Shown here one piece after another: positions 51,518 through 61,691 of a stretch of 64,000 nt of DNA. The position numbers and the translations under genes were made by a program. Position 1 is the stretch's first letter; each line of letters opens with the position of its first letter. Origin of the DNA: an uncultured Rhizobiaceae group bacterium (lineage in GTDB: Bacteria; Pseudomonadota; Alphaproteobacteria; Rhizobiales; Rhizobiaceae); NCBI GenBank assembly GCA_947501445.1, contig CANMVS010000025.1, positions 1 to 64,000 of the forward strand, read 5' to 3'. Below the pieces are notes generated by a model, which saw nothing but the letters and a program-made list of their open reading frames with translations, was not told the DNA's origin and made no database searches.

Positions 51518-52645
51518 TTGATTGCCATGGCAGTTGCCATGGGATTTGGCCGTTTTGTCTATACGCCTCTTCTACCAGACCTCATGGAAGGCCTGCACCT
51601 GAGCCCTTCGCAGGCGGGGCTAATCGCCTCATCAAATTACGTCGGATATTTGCTGGGGGCCATTCTGGCTTCCTACAGCTGGGCAGCGGGCAAGGAGCGG
51701 TTGATTGTTATAGCAGGTCTTGCTGCAACAACGCTTTTGTTACTGGCTATGCCATTTGCACATGATGTTATCGCGCTATCAATAATTCGGTTCTCGGCAG
51801 GTATCGCCAGCGCATTTGTCATGATTTTTTGCTCAACCATCGTATTCAGCCACTTTGATGCAGCCGGTCGCAATGACCTGCAGGCTATCCATTTTGGCGG
51901 CGTTGGCATTGGTATGGCCCTGTCTTCCGCCCTGGTTATTGCGCTGGTGGCCTATAAGGCGGACTGGCAGTCCGGATGGTATGGTGCCGGTGGCTTTGCA
52001 CTGTTGGGTACCTTGATAGCTGCGATGCTGTTGCGCGCAGATCCGCTGAGAAATGGCGCCAGCAAACGAGAGCCGGCTTTGATCTGGGATCGCCGGTTGG
52101 TATCCATCACCATAGCCTACGGTCTCTTCGGTCTTGGCTACATCGTTACGGCAACCTTTTTGGTCGCCATCGTTCGCGGCGGGCAGACCCAGTCAGTGCT
52201 TGAAGGCTGGGTCTGGCTGGTGACCGGATTGATAGCAGTGCCATCTGTTTTGATCTGGGGCTGGGTTCGCAGACGGTTCGGCCTTGTGACGACATTTATT
52301 GCGGGCTGTATTGTTGAGGCGATTGGGGTTGCGGCCAGTGTTCTGCTGCCCTTGCCGATCGGCCCATTCATTGGCGGTCTTCTTCTTGGATTTACCTTCG
52401 TTGCCGTGACCGCCTATGGTTTGCAGATTGGCCGTGTTCTCGCGCCACAGTCGCCCAGAAGAGCACTGGCCATCATGACAGCGGCCTTTGGAACCGGACA
52501 AATTATTGGACCATTGATTGCCGGTTATCTGGCTGACCTGTCCGGCAATTACACTTCTGGCAGTCTGGTGGCCGCATTGGCTCTTGTGGTCTCGGCACTT
52601 TTCGCCATGATGGCCAGCGGTCACGATAAGGGCACACAAAAGTGA
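51518..52645 (+). CDS. YbfB/YjiJ-family MFS transporter
   Basis: About 375 residues with 12 hydrophobic segments. The N-terminal family signature is present (AMAVAMGFGRFVYTPLLPDL), and later blocks such as SSNYVGYLLGA and FGTGQIIGPLIAGYLADL fit. The start is uncertain: the frame is open from 51452 (upstream TGA at 51449), but it offers only TTG at 51518 and ATG at 51527. Relatives usually have 15-25 more residues before this signature. AGGTGG at 51511-51516 would suit the ATG at 51527. Either the protein is slightly short or initiation is non-standard. Confidence 0.82.
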   Translation: MIAMAVAMGFGRFVYTPLLPDLMEGLHLSPSQAGLIASSNYVGYLLGAILASYSWAAGKERLIVIAGLAATTLLLLAMPFAHDVIALSIIRFSAGIASAFVMIFCSTIVFSHFDAAGRNDLQAIHFGGVGIGMALSSALVIALVAYKADWQSGWYGAGGFALLGTLIAAMLLRADPLRNGASKREPALIWDRRLVSITIAYGLFGLGYIVTATFLVAIVRGGQTQSVLEGWVWLVTGLIAVPSVLIWGWVRRRFGLVTTFIAGCIVEAIGVAASVLLPLPIGPFIGGLLLGFTFVAVTAYGLQIGRVLAPQSPRRALAIMTAAFGTGQIIGPLIAGYLADLSGNYTSGSLVAALALVVSALFAMMASGHDKGTQK

Positions 52646-52762
52646 TATGGAAGCTCCACGTTTTGGGCATAAATATCACCACGATGGATTATACAGTCGG
52701 CTGCTTTGGGCGAAATGTTGTCGAAAACAAAATAAAAACGGCTAACACAGCGAGATCGCGAA

Positions 52763-54052
52763 TTGTTCAAATCATTCTTTCCTAATCCCAAGTGGTTTTT
52801 TCTTTCAGCAATAGCCTGGTCACTATCGTGTGCTCTGGTCTGGTATGGTTTCGGAACAGAAATTGGCACTGCAATCGGGTTTGAATTCGCTGCACCGGAT
52901 GCGCCACCTGTCGTCGGCATTCACTATTTCTGGACGCAGAGTTTTTTGTGGTTTTACATCTATTATGCCGTGACAGCGCTGTTGTTTGCAGGGTTCTGGT
53001 ATTGGCTTGAACCGCATCCCTGGTACCGGTGGTCCGTGCTGGTTTCGGCCTTCATTTTGTTTTCGACTTATTTTTCTGTACAGGTTTCAGTGGCGCTCAA
53101 CAATTGGCGCAGACCGTTTTTTGATGATGTGCAAACAGCACTTGGCGGCAGTGACGAAATAACGGCGGGCCGGTTCTATACGCTGATATTGGTGTTCTTT
53201 TTCATTGCGACCATGGCCATTACAGTAGCGGTCATAACGCGCTTTGTCGTCAGCCATTATATTTTCCGCTGGCGAACCGCCATGAATGACTACTACATGT
53301 CCAAATGGGCGGACGTGCGTCATATTGAAGGTGCGTCACAGCGTGTTCAGGAAGACACGATGCGGTTTGCCGGCATCATGGAAAGTCTTGGCGTCAGCAT
53401 GGTCGATGCCATCATGACCTTGTTTGCCTTTCTTCCGGTTTTGTGGAGCCTGTCAAGCTATGTAACAGAGCTTCCAATCGTCGGAGAAATTCCCGCGCCA
53501 TTGTTTACAGCCGCTATATTCTGGGCTTTGTTTGGTACTGTGCTGCTCTCTGTAGTTGGCATCCGTCTGCCTGGTCTGGAATTCAGGAACCAACGTGTCG
53601 AGGCAGCATACCGTAAGGAACTGGTCTATGGTGAAGATGACGCCGAGCGTGCCCAGCCACCCAAGGTAACCGAGCTGTTTGCCAATGTGCGAACCAACTA
53701 TTTTCGCCTTTATTTCAACTATATGTATTTCAATGTCGCCCGTTATTTCTATCTGCAGACGGACAATATTTTTTCCATCATCATTCTCATTCCCACCATT
53801 GCGGCTGCAAAAATTACATTCGGCCTTATGCAGCAGATACTGGCCGCCTTTGGGCAGGTGAGTTCATCCTTTCAATATCTGGTGTATTCCTGGACAACCA
53901 TCGTTGAACTGATGTCAATCTACAAACGGCTTAAAACGTTTGAGGCTGCAATCAGCAATGAACCATTGCCTGACATCGATGCGGAATTTCTCTCACGTAT
54001 TGATTCCACGCTTGATCCGAATGTATCCGATATCAAAACGGAAAAACCGTAA
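52763..54052 (+). CDS. sbmA: SbmA/BacA-family peptide antibiotic transporter
   Basis: A 429-residue inner-membrane protein of the SbmA/BacA family, which imports peptide antibiotics and, in rhizobia, supports bacteroid development. Very strong matches recalled from E. coli SbmA include the opening [68 protein letters not shown] and [12 protein letters not shown]. The start is a TTG, fixed by the conserved N-terminus. It has about seven hydrophobic segments and no ATPase domain. It is followed by a strong terminator. Confidence 0.95.
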   Translation: MFKSFFPNPKWFFLSAIAWSLSCALVWYGFGTEIGTAIGFEFAAPDAPPVVGIHYFWTQSFLWFYIYYAVTALLFAGFWYWLEPHPWYRWSVLVSAFILFSTYFSVQVSVALNNWRRPFFDDVQTALGGSDEITAGRFYTLILVFFFIATMAITVAVITRFVVSHYIFRWRTAMNDYYMSKWADVRHIEGASQRVQEDTMRFAGIMESLGVSMVDAIMTLFAFLPVLWSLSSYVTELPIVGEIPAPLFTAAIFWALFGTVLLSVVGIRLPGLEFRNQRVEAAYRKELVYGEDDAERAQPPKVTELFANVRTNYFRLYFNYMYFNVARYFYLQTDNIFSIIILIPTIAAAKITFGLMQQILAAFGQVSSSFQYLVYSWTTIVELMSIYKRLKTFEAAISNEPLPDIDAEFLSRIDSTLDPNVSDIKTEKP

Positions 54053-54103
54053 CACACACTGATTCCAACACAGAGCAATAGGCCTGTATCAGAAGTTTTG
54101 TTG

Positions 54104-54133
54104 CGCCTGACTTTCTCCTGAGAAAGTCAGGCG
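54104..54133 (+). terminator. terminator after sbmA
   Basis: CGCCTGACTTTCTC (54104-54117) and GAGAAAGTCAGGCG (54120-54133) are perfect 14-base complementary arms separated by only two bases, followed by TTCGTT. It is a very stable hairpin 51 bases after the sbmA stop. Confidence 0.8.
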
Positions 54134-54289
54134 TTCGTTGCCAAAACGTGTTATGGCGCTTGAAAGGTGATCGGAATTGTCGCGGGTACTGTGATAATCA
54201 GCACTTCAAATTGGGTTCGATAGCGCCTATATCTGCGGTTGCGCATCTCATGAACAATCATGTCTGTGTTTGGGGAACTGAATCTGATG

Positions 54290-55228
54290 GACACCAAGGT
54301 TCAACGCAAGTTGACGACGATCCTTGCGGCTGATGCTGCCGGCTACAGCAGCGCGATGGATGCCGATGAGCTGAGTACGCTTGAGGCATTGCGCGCCGCG
54401 CGTGATGTTTTTTCCAAATTCATAACCCGGCACAACGGCCGTATTGCCAATATGGCCGGTGACGGACTGATTGCGGATTTCCCGTCTGTTGTCGAAGCAG
54501 TTCAATGCGCCATCGAGGTGCAGAGCGAGCTTGATGATGAAATCAAACAGGGTGGTCTGCGCTTTCGCATCGGTGTTCATCTTGGTGATGTTCTGGTGGA
54601 TGGTGATGATCTGTTGGGCGAGGGGGTTAACCTGGCTGCCCGGTTGCAATCAATGGCTGAGCCCGGCGGTGTGCTCGTCTCTCAGCAGGTCTATGATCAG
54701 GTTCGATCAAAACTGTCTGTCGGGTTTGAATATCTGGGCGAAAAACGTCCCAAGAATTTTTCTGAAGACGTTCCCGTCTATTGTGTTGCATTTGGCGATG
54801 CTGAAAACCGGACAACTTTTGATCAACATGCATTTGGGCGCAATGCATCAAAATCGGCACCCACCGCACGGCCGGAAGCCGCGCCTGACCATGACACACA
54901 GCCGGACGATGATTTGCGTCACAAGGTTATCCGCCATGCGAAAATTCTGGGCTCAATCTGGATTGGTCTCCTGGCAATCAATCTGCTGACAGGAGCCGGT
55001 TTTTGGGTTCAATGGCCAGGCCTTGCCATGTTGGCAATATTGGCACTTGAAGCATCACCCTTACTGGTAGCCGGCAGATTTGAAAAGAACACCGCACGTG
55101 TCGCTATCACCATTGCCGTCCTGACGCTGATCAATCTGTTTTCCTGGTCAGGAACATTATGGGTTATCTGGCCCGCTGGCGCGCTCATTGTTGTAGAAGT
55201 TATCCGCCAGATAAACAGCAAGAAATGA
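54290..55228 (+). CDS. class III adenylate/guanylate cyclase with C-terminal 2TM domain
   Basis: A 312-residue protein. The cyclase domain (about 1-175) includes RKLTTILAADAAGYS (first metal Asp), NMAGDGLIADF (second metal Asp), RIGVHLGDVLVDGDDLLGEG and VNLAARLQSMAEPGGV (transition-state Asn/Arg). A linker of about 50 residues is followed by a 2TM-type segment (HAKILGSIWIGLLAINLLTG, AMLAILALEASPLLVAG) and more hydrophobic residues. I use the ATG MDTKVQRK, ten codons inside the longest frame. The cyclase would be cytoplasmic and anchored by its C-terminus. Confidence 0.88.
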   Translation, partial: DTKVQRKLTTILAADAAGYSSAMDADELSTLEALRAARDVFSKFITRHNGRIANMAGDGLIADFPSVVEAVQCAIEVQSELDDEIKQGGLRFRIGVHLGDVLVDGDDLLGEGVNLAARLQSMAEPGGVLVSQQVYDQVRSKLSVGFEYLGEKRPKNFSEDVPVYCVAFGDAENRTTFDQHAFGRNASKSAPTARPEAAPDHDTQPDDDLRHKVIRHAKILGSIWIGLLAINLLTGAGFWVQWPGLAMLAILALEASPLLVAGRFEKNTARVAITIAVLTLINLFSWSGTLWVIWPAGALIVVEVIRQINSKK

Positions 55229-55246
55229 TCTACAACAAAACCGGGT

Positions 55247-56242
55247 TCAGGCGCCGCCGTCGCCCTTTTTTTGTCTTTTGATTGCCTCCTGATAGGAAAT
55301 GCAATCGACATCCTCCCTCAGGCACACATCACTCACCAGTCTTTCCATGGCACGCCAGTAGGCACCGCCATTCATTTCCACAAAGTGAAATCCGATTTGC
55401 AGCGGTTTGCGTTGTCCATTGTACTGGCTGTCAAATGCGCGGCGAAATGCCTGATAGGTCCGCTCTTCAAAAGCTGCGCTGCGGGCACGATTTTCCAGAC
55501 CACCGGAATGGCGCACAAACAGATTGTAATCCATGGCGATGATACGACGGTTGGCAGGCCCTTCGGGGATTAACGGCAGGTCAAAAGTACTGAAATCTTC
55601 ATAATAGCGGGGCGATACGGGGCCGCGCGAAACGCCGCTCGCATCATAGGTGTAGCCGGTCTGTTTCAACGCAGCCGTCAAATTGCCATTTGTCGAAAGA
55701 TAGGGCGCGCGAAACCCGACAATTTCACTGTCCACAAACCGGCGCCATTGTGCTGGTTCGAAATCGCCCGCTTTGATACCCGTCCAGGCGTTTGCAAGAA
55801 TAGTGTCAAAAGCTTCAAATTCGGCGACCCAGTCATTCCTGCTCCAGTTCTTGCCATCGAAATGGCCGCACCCATGGCTGGCGATCTCGTGGCCATTTTC
55901 GCGTGCATTCCAGATATATTCCAGCCGTTGCCTGACATCATCCCGGTTTTCACCGAACCCGACATTGGAGCGCCCGCTACGCTGACCGGGCGCGCGGTAA
56001 TCAAGACGCTGGTCTCTTGTCATGGCGAATGTGCAGGAAAGAAAATAGGTGAATTTGGCACCTGTGCGGGCGGCAATGGAAAGACTTTTCTCCCATAGAG
56101 AATTGTCATGGGCGCCGTCAAAGGAGATGATCAGCAGCTGTTTTTGCGCGCTATCGCCTGATCGGGCGAACGGCGCCATCGAACTGATCATGATTGCGGT
56201 TGCAATCAGCAGGTGCGGTAGCGACTTTAATTTTCTTCGCAT
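55247..56242 (-). CDS. secreted polysaccharide deacetylase-family protein
   Basis: A 331-residue protein with a signal peptide (KSLPHLLIATAIMISSMAPF, cleavage near ARSG). NodB-type landmarks: the catalytic Asp region LIISFDGAHDNSLW (the usual DD is replaced by DG, with Asp three residues on), the metal His pair in HEIASHGCGHFDG, and GFRAPYLSTNG. A cap region ends DVDCISYQEAIKRQ. The changed Asp pair makes its activity uncertain, but the zinc ligands seem kept. ATG is preferred to the adjacent TTG. It is convergent with the cyclase gene. Confidence 0.85.
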   Translation of the reverse strand: MRRKLKSLPHLLIATAIMISSMAPFARSGDSAQKQLLIISFDGAHDNSLWEKSLSIAARTGAKFTYFLSCTFAMTRDQRLDYRAPGQRSGRSNVGFGENRDDVRQRLEYIWNARENGHEIASHGCGHFDGKNWSRNDWVAEFEAFDTILANAWTGIKAGDFEPAQWRRFVDSEIVGFRAPYLSTNGNLTAALKQTGYTYDASGVSRGPVSPRYYEDFSTFDLPLIPEGPANRRIIAMDYNLFVRHSGGLENRARSAAFEERTYQAFRRAFDSQYNGQRKPLQIGFHFVEMNGGAYWRAMERLVSDVCLREDVDCISYQEAIKRQKKGDGGA

Positions 56243-56419
56243 CAAGTGGGACCTGATTAATTTTCGGTTCTGGCGCTTGCATTCCTGTCAAACTGCTACG
56301 GACGGCAAATTACACAATTCACGCATATATTGCAGGCATTCATAATTTAGTGAAGAGACTAACGTGGATCAGCCCGCTTGTTGGATGAATTTGGATCACT
56401 TTGGTGTGTGGAGAATCAT

Positions 56420-56752
56420 TCAGGAAGCACAGGCCACACATTTCTCGGCCATTGGGTCTATTTCAAGGCGACCATCGGGGATCTCCGCATCACATTCTGT
56501 GCAATATCCGTAATCTTCCTGTCGGATGCGTCGTTCGGCCATTTCAATGCGCAACAGATCACGCTGCCGCTGGCGTTCTTGAGCTTCTGCCATCGCTTGC
56601 TGTTGCATGGAATCCATGCGCGATAAACGACCGACAGCCTGCTGATCCAGCATTACTGTGGAACGTGCTTCTTCCGAGAGCTTCGACATTTCCTCAAGCT
56701 CTGTGCGGCGAGCCGCAAGGCGCTTTCTTGCAATTTCAAGATCAATAGCCAT
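56420..56752 (-). CDS. DksA/TraR-family zinc finger protein
   Basis: A 110-residue protein: N-terminal coiled-coil (ARKRLAARRTELEEMSKLSE ... MDSMQQQAMAEAQERQRQR) and a C-terminal four-Cys zinc finger YCTECDAEIPDGRLEIDP ... CVACA. DksA-type proteins bind RNA polymerase through the secondary channel; the coiled-coil tip Asp-x-x-Asp of DksA is not clearly present (LDQQAVGRLSRMD covers the tip). It is shorter than DksA (151) and closer to TraR/YbiI-type proteins. Confidence 0.9.
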   Translation of the reverse strand: MAIDLEIARKRLAARRTELEEMSKLSEEARSTVMLDQQAVGRLSRMDSMQQQAMAEAQERQRQRDLLRIEMAERRIRQEDYGYCTECDAEIPDGRLEIDPMAEKCVACAS

Positions 56753-56957
56753 GTTGGTATGCTAGGTCTGCAGTTGAACGGATGCAAGGCCGGTCTGAAC
56801 GTGTGTTTTTTGCTTTTTATTGCAACAGTATGAAAGCACAATGCGGATTCGTTGTCCGGACTGAGAGGCTTGCTGCCTGCGCGTGCGGGACGAGGAAACT
56901 TGGCACTAGCCGTGCGTATTTGTGCAACGGCCTGCGCAACTGGAAAGAGGAGCAAAT

Positions 56958-57542
56958 ATGGTCTGGCTGATATTGGGTATCGTGGTTTTTCTTGGCATAC
57001 ATTCGGTCAGGATTGTCGCACCGGCGATGCGACAGCAGATAATAGCGCAAAGAGGTGAGGGGTTCTGGAAGGGCAGCTACTCACTGATATCCATCATTGG
57101 CTTTGTGATCATCATTTGGGGCTTTTCACTGGCACGTCTGGAAGGGCCGCAGCTTTTTATCCCACCTGTTTGGGGGACCCACGTTACGCTTTTGCTGATG
57201 TTGTTTTCTTTTATTTTGCTGATGGCATCCAACCTGCCGGCTGGCAGGATTAAGGCGGCAACAAAACATCCCATGCTTGTGGCGATCCAGCTTTGGGCTT
57301 TTGGTCATCTGCTCGCCAACGGTGATCTGGCATCCGTTATCCTGTTTGGCAGCTTTTTGGTGTGGTCAGTGTTCGACCGGATCTCTGAAAACCGGCGCGT
57401 GCCTGCCGATGACCCTTCGTCAAAACCGGCCCCCGCCATTCGCAATGATGTGATTGCCATCGTTGTCGGCGCTGTAATCTATGTATTGTTTGTGTGGAAA
57501 CTTCATCTTTGGCTCATTGGTGTTGCACCTGTTGCCGTGTAA
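56958..57542 (+). CDS. NnrU family membrane protein
   Basis: A 194-residue membrane protein with about six hydrophobic segments. The NnrU signature is seen in LGIVVFLGIHSVRIVAPAMR, WKGSYSLISIIGFVIIIWGF and KHPMLVAIQLWAFGHLLANG. NnrU is associated with denitrification gene sets in rhizobia, and relatives include isoprenoid- and haem-related membrane enzymes; no denitrification gene is nearby. AGAGGAGCAAAT precedes the ATG. Confidence 0.9.
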   Translation: MVWLILGIVVFLGIHSVRIVAPAMRQQIIAQRGEGFWKGSYSLISIIGFVIIIWGFSLARLEGPQLFIPPVWGTHVTLLLMLFSFILLMASNLPAGRIKAATKHPMLVAIQLWAFGHLLANGDLASVILFGSFLVWSVFDRISENRRVPADDPSSKPAPAIRNDVIAIVVGAVIYVLFVWKLHLWLIGVAPVAV

Positions 57543-57679
57543 ATGACAGTGAATTCGTCAAAATTGACATTTCCCCTTACATGCGCCGTAAAATCGGCTA
57601 CAAGGCCGCCTGAAACAATAAAAATGTGCCTGGACCTGTTCCGGCACGGAGCTGAGGGCCGGCAAAGCCGGTAGCATAT

Positions 57680-58354
57680 ATGTCAGACGATAGTTTTATC
57701 CGTGAAGTAGATGACGAGCTGCGCTCCGACAGGATGCGCGGTGTCTGGTCCAGATTTGGCAAATACATCATTGCTGCCGCAGTCCTGGTTGTGCTTGGTA
57801 CCGCCGCTGACCGCGGCTACGACTATTGGAAAAAGTCCCAGGCATCCAAATCAGGTGATGCCTTCCTGGCTGCCTTGACATTGGCACGCGATGGCCAACA
57901 GGATCAGGCCCTTGCTGCACTGAGGCAACTTGAGCAAAACGGGTTTGGTGCCTATTCGGTCCTGGCGCGCATGCGTGCTGCAACCGTCCTTGCTGATCAG
58001 GGTGATTTTCAGACTGCTATTTCGGATTTTTCCACCATTGGAAATGACAATGGTGTACCCGCCGCGATACGCGACATTGCCCGAATTCGCGCAGGCTACC
58101 TTCTCGTCGACCACGGCTCTTACGAAGATGTTGCGACACAGGTTGAAGTTTTGAGCGGTGGCGACAACCCAATGCGTCACTCAGCCCGCGAAGCCCTTGG
58201 CCTTGCTGCATGGAAAGCCAATGATTTTACCCGGGCGCGAGAATGGTTCGATTTGATAGCAGGCGATAATGGTGTGCCGGGCGGGATTTCCCAAAGGGCC
58301 GGTGTCATGCTTGATATTATAACTGCCAGCGGAAAGGCCGGAGCGCAGTCCTGA
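57680..58354 (+). CDS. TPR-containing YfgM-like membrane protein
   Basis: A 224-residue protein with a short cytoplasmic start (MSDDSFIREVDDELRSDRM), one membrane segment (YIIAAAVLVVLGTAADRGY) and a TPR-like periplasmic domain (SGDAFLAALTLARDGQQDQA; AREALGLAAWKANDFTRARE). This matches YfgM/ancillary SecYEG translocon proteins, and it sits directly upstream of der, as in many proteobacteria. A CCGGC-AAA-GCCGG hairpin precedes the start. Confidence 0.88.
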   Translation: MSDDSFIREVDDELRSDRMRGVWSRFGKYIIAAAVLVVLGTAADRGYDYWKKSQASKSGDAFLAALTLARDGQQDQALAALRQLEQNGFGAYSVLARMRAATVLADQGDFQTAISDFSTIGNDNGVPAAIRDIARIRAGYLLVDHGSYEDVATQVEVLSGGDNPMRHSAREALGLAAWKANDFTRAREWFDLIAGDNGVPGGISQRAGVMLDIITASGKAGAQS

Positions 58355-58393
58355 CGGATCTGCGCTGGCCGTCAACACGACGAGGATGCCCGC

Positions 58394-59806
58394 ATGAGTT
58401 TTACTGTAGCCATCGTCGGGCGACCCAATGTTGGAAAATCGACCCTTTTTAACCGCCTTGCCGGCCGCAAGCTTGCGCTTGTTGATGACACACCCGGCGT
58501 TACCCGCGACCGGCGTCCTGGCGACGCGCGGCTGGTTGATCTGAAATTTGGCATCATCGACACGGCCGGTCTGGAAGAAACCGGACCGGATACACTCGAA
58601 GGCCGTATGCGCGAGCAAACCGAAGCGGCGATTGATGAAGCCGATATCACACTGTTTGTCATTGATGCAAAACTTGGTCTGACGCCAGCAGATGAAACCC
58701 TGGCAACGATCCTTCGAAAGCGCGGCAAACCAGTTGTTCTGGTGGCCAATAAGGCAGAATCGCGCGGTGCTGAGTCCGGTCTTTATGATGCCTATCGGCT
58801 GGGGCTGGGTGATGCCTGTCCGATTTCAGCTGAGCACGGGCAGGGCATGCTGGATTTGCGCGATGCCATCGTTGGGGTGATCGGCGAAGAGCGTGCCTTT
58901 GCAGATAGTAATGAAGAGGCAGAGACTGACGTCGAGCTTCTGGAAGAAATCGACGAAGATGCCATTCCGGAATATGACAATACCAAACCTTTGCGTGTTG
59001 CGATTGTTGGCCGGCCCAATGCGGGTAAATCCACACTGATCAACCGATTTTTGGGACAGGAGCGATTGCTGACCGGGCCTGAGGCTGGCATCACCCGCGA
59101 TTCCATTTCGGTTGAGTGGGAATGGCAGGGCCGCAAGATCAAGATGTTCGATACGGCCGGTATGCGCCGTAAATCACGCGTTCAGGAAAAACTTGAGAAA
59201 TTGTCTGTGGCGGATGCTTTGCGGGCAATCCGGTTTGCAGAGGTCGTGGTCATTGTGCTTGATGCGGATATTCCGTTTGAGAAACAGGATCTGCAGATTG
59301 CCGACCTTGTTATCCGTGAAGGCAGGGCACCCGTTATCGTTTTCAATAAATGGGATATGATCGAAGACCGCCAGGAAGCACTGACCGACCTTCGTGAAAA
59401 GACAACCCGCCTGTTGCCTCAGGTGCGCGGCATTCGCGCAGTACCCGTCTCCGGTCTGACAGGTGATGGTCTTGAAAACCTGATGAAGAATGTCATTGAG
59501 ACGCATAAAACCTGGAACCAGAGAATTCCCACTGCCAAGCTGAACCGCTGGCTGGATATGATGCAGGTTCAGCATCCGCCACCGGCCGTTTCGGGGCGTC
59601 GAATTCGCATGAAGTACATGACGCAGATCAAGGCCCGTCCGCCCGGCTTTGTCATTTCCTGTACACGCCCCGAGGCCTTGCCGGAGTCATACACCCGTTA
59701 TCTGATTAATGGCATGCGGGAAGATTTCAATCTGCCGGGTGTGCCGATCCGCATCTCGATGCGCAAGGGTGACAACCCGTTTGCGCCAAAGAAGAAGCGG
59801 CGTTAA
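58394..59806 (+). CDS. der: ribosome biogenesis GTPase Der (EngA)
   Basis: A 470-residue tandem GTPase needed for 50S assembly. The first G domain has [19 protein letters not shown] and NKAE; the second has [20 protein letters not shown] and NKWD; a C-terminal KH-like domain ends PFAPKKKRR. The first-domain NKxD reads NKAE, a common variant in this protein. An acidic linker ([17 protein letters not shown]) separates the domains. GAGGA precedes the ATG. Confidence 0.97.
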   Translation: MSFTVAIVGRPNVGKSTLFNRLAGRKLALVDDTPGVTRDRRPGDARLVDLKFGIIDTAGLEETGPDTLEGRMREQTEAAIDEADITLFVIDAKLGLTPADETLATILRKRGKPVVLVANKAESRGAESGLYDAYRLGLGDACPISAEHGQGMLDLRDAIVGVIGEERAFADSNEEAETDVELLEEIDEDAIPEYDNTKPLRVAIVGRPNAGKSTLINRFLGQERLLTGPEAGITRDSISVEWEWQGRKIKMFDTAGMRRKSRVQEKLEKLSVADALRAIRFAEVVVIVLDADIPFEKQDLQIADLVIREGRAPVIVFNKWDMIEDRQEALTDLREKTTRLLPQVRGIRAVPVSGLTGDGLENLMKNVIETHKTWNQRIPTAKLNRWLDMMQVQHPPPAVSGRRIRMKYMTQIKARPPGFVISCTRPEALPESYTRYLINGMREDFNLPGVPIRISMRKGDNPFAPKKKRR

Positions 59807-59996
59807 CGCATAGGTTGCTTGCCGGTTTTGCGGCCAGGAATGCCTCTATTGGGGGCATGTGCCTGTACATTCGCGTCAGTGTCTCAACCGTGAAACAATT
59901 CTTTATCGCTTGACCACAATTAGTTGCTGCTGTGCCCAATTAACGCTCCATAAAGGTTAATAGTCCATCATCACTGACAAATGTGTTTCAGTCTGT

Positions 59997-61193
59997 GTGC
60001 TGTGGAGTAGAGTATTGCGTTCAAGTTTAGTCTCTTTTGGCCAACGTGCGGCTGTTGACCGTCGTTGGTGCGCACCCGTCCTGTTCGGGGCCGCCGCATT
60101 TTTCGTTTCCACATCGACCATTGCCTATTCAGACATGGCCAGTCTTATGTCTGGCGCCCAAAGCGGCAAGGCACGCTGGCAGACCTATCTGGTGGATGCA
60201 CCAGCCGGTTCAATCCACTCGGTTGAAATGGCGTTCCTGGATCAAACCACAACAGGTTCGACACTGGATGGAGCAGGGATCAAAACGGCAGATGGCAAGA
60301 CCGTCGCCTTTCGTGCAAAGCGTACAGCCAAAAACACAACGCCGGATGAGCAGCGCGTAACCCGGAACCAAAAGCGAGGCCGGGTAACTTCGGTACTGCC
60401 TGTTGCACCGCCGAAGGATTTTTCTGCCGGATCCGTCCTTGAGCGCTCCAGCATGATCTTAAAACCCACCGATGCCGAACACACGGAAATGACCTTTGTC
60501 AAACCGAGTATCAAAGGCAAGGAAGTTGAAATCGCGACTGCATTTCACCGCCGGCCCAGCGATAATGGCAATTCGGGCCTGCCTGTTATGCTGGCAAGTC
60601 TTGTAACCAATGACACGCCGGATATTTTGGCAACAGCCTATGCGCCGGTTGAACCCGATTATGCAAGCAAGTCACCATTTTCGTCGCTTTTGAAAGATGA
60701 GAAAAAACAGGGACGTTTCTTCCCACCCATCCCCAAAAACGATCACGCCTGGGCCGGAGACGCCTTGCCTGCCTATGTTTTTTCGTCCCGTGAGCAACAA
60801 TGTCTGGCGTCAGGTATCTATTTTGAAGCCCGCGGAGAACCGGTGAAGGGCCAGGCCGCCGTGGCGCAGGTCATTCTCAATCGTGTCAGAAACCCTGCCT
60901 ATCCAAACCGTATTTGCGGCGTGGTTTATCAAAACAAACGCTGGCGCAACCGCTGTCAATTCTCATTTGCCTGTGATGGTGTGCGGGACCGTGTTCATTC
61001 GAAGAAGAACTGGTCGGTTGCCACGGATGTGGCCATGGCGGTAACAGCCGGAAAAATCTGGTTGGATCAGGTTGGATCCTCCACCCACTACCACGCGGTT
61101 TATGTGCGGCCAAAATGGGCCCGCTCCATGAAGCGGGTTGGCCGAATTGGCCTGCACATTTTCTACCGCACCTATGGTGGCGGCTGGAGCTGA
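59997..61193 (+). CDS. SleB-family cell wall hydrolase
   Basis: About 398 residues. The N-terminal part has a membrane or signal segment ([20 protein letters not shown]), followed by a long low-complexity region. The C-terminal hydrolase_2/SleB domain (about 265-395) has the catalytic Glu in [18 protein letters not shown] and the motifs [29 protein letters not shown] and [14 protein letters not shown]. It would cleave peptidoglycan glycan strands in the periplasm. The start is uncertain: GTG at 59997 or TTG at 60015, with no strong ribosome site. Confidence 0.87.
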   Translation: MLWSRVLRSSLVSFGQRAAVDRRWCAPVLFGAAAFFVSTSTIAYSDMASLMSGAQSGKARWQTYLVDAPAGSIHSVEMAFLDQTTTGSTLDGAGIKTADGKTVAFRAKRTAKNTTPDEQRVTRNQKRGRVTSVLPVAPPKDFSAGSVLERSSMILKPTDAEHTEMTFVKPSIKGKEVEIATAFHRRPSDNGNSGLPVMLASLVTNDTPDILATAYAPVEPDYASKSPFSSLLKDEKKQGRFFPPIPKNDHAWAGDALPAYVFSSREQQCLASGIYFEARGEPVKGQAAVAQVILNRVRNPAYPNRICGVVYQNKRWRNRCQFSFACDGVRDRVHSKKNWSVATDVAMAVTAGKIWLDQVGSSTHYHAVYVRPKWARSMKRVGRIGLHIFYRTYGGGWS

Positions 61194-61207
61194 AGCAAAC
61201 AGAAACT

Positions 61208-61663
61208 CTAGGTTTCAATCTGTGCATCGGGTTGCATTCGAAACCCGACCGCAAGTCGGTTCCAAACATTGATGGTTCCGATCGCAACAGTTAGTTTGGT
61301 GCATTCCTCATCGGTGAAATGGGCGCGCAGTTCCTGGTAATCTGCATCTGGCGCGCCGGTCGCACCGAGGTTTGTCAGCGCTTCGGTCCAGCCAAGCAAT
61401 GCGCGCTCCCTGGGGGAATAGATGGCAGCTTCCCGCCAGACACAAACCAGCGCAATCCACTGTTCGCTCAGGCCGTCCTTTCGGGCTTCTCTCGTGTGCA
61501 TGTCAACGCAATAGACACAGCCATTGATCTGTGAGGCACGAAGCTTCAGCAGATGGATGAGATTTGGATCGAGACCGGATTTGGTTGAGACATAATTTTC
61601 AAGTGCGAAAACGGCCTGAATGGCGTCGGGTGCGGCATTTACATAGTCAAGTCGGGTTTCCAT
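61208..61663 (-). CDS. carboxymuconolactone decarboxylase/AhpD-like protein
   Basis: A 151-residue AhpD-like protein. The redox motif is CVYCVDMHTREAR (CxxCxxxH, with upstream acidic/Gln residues), characteristic of AhpD-type peroxidases, together with ERALLGWTEALTNLG. AAGGA precedes the ATG. It lies 28 bases downstream of an Rrf2 regulator gene on the same strand, suggesting oxidative-stress-linked autoregulated expression. Confidence 0.92.
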   Translation of the reverse strand: METRLDYVNAAPDAIQAVFALENYVSTKSGLDPNLIHLLKLRASQINGCVYCVDMHTREARKDGLSEQWIALVCVWREAAIYSPRERALLGWTEALTNLGATGAPDADYQELRAHFTDEECTKLTVAIGTINVWNRLAVGFRMQPDAQIET

Positions 61664-61691
61664 GGACGTTCCTTTTGCCTGTTCAACAATG

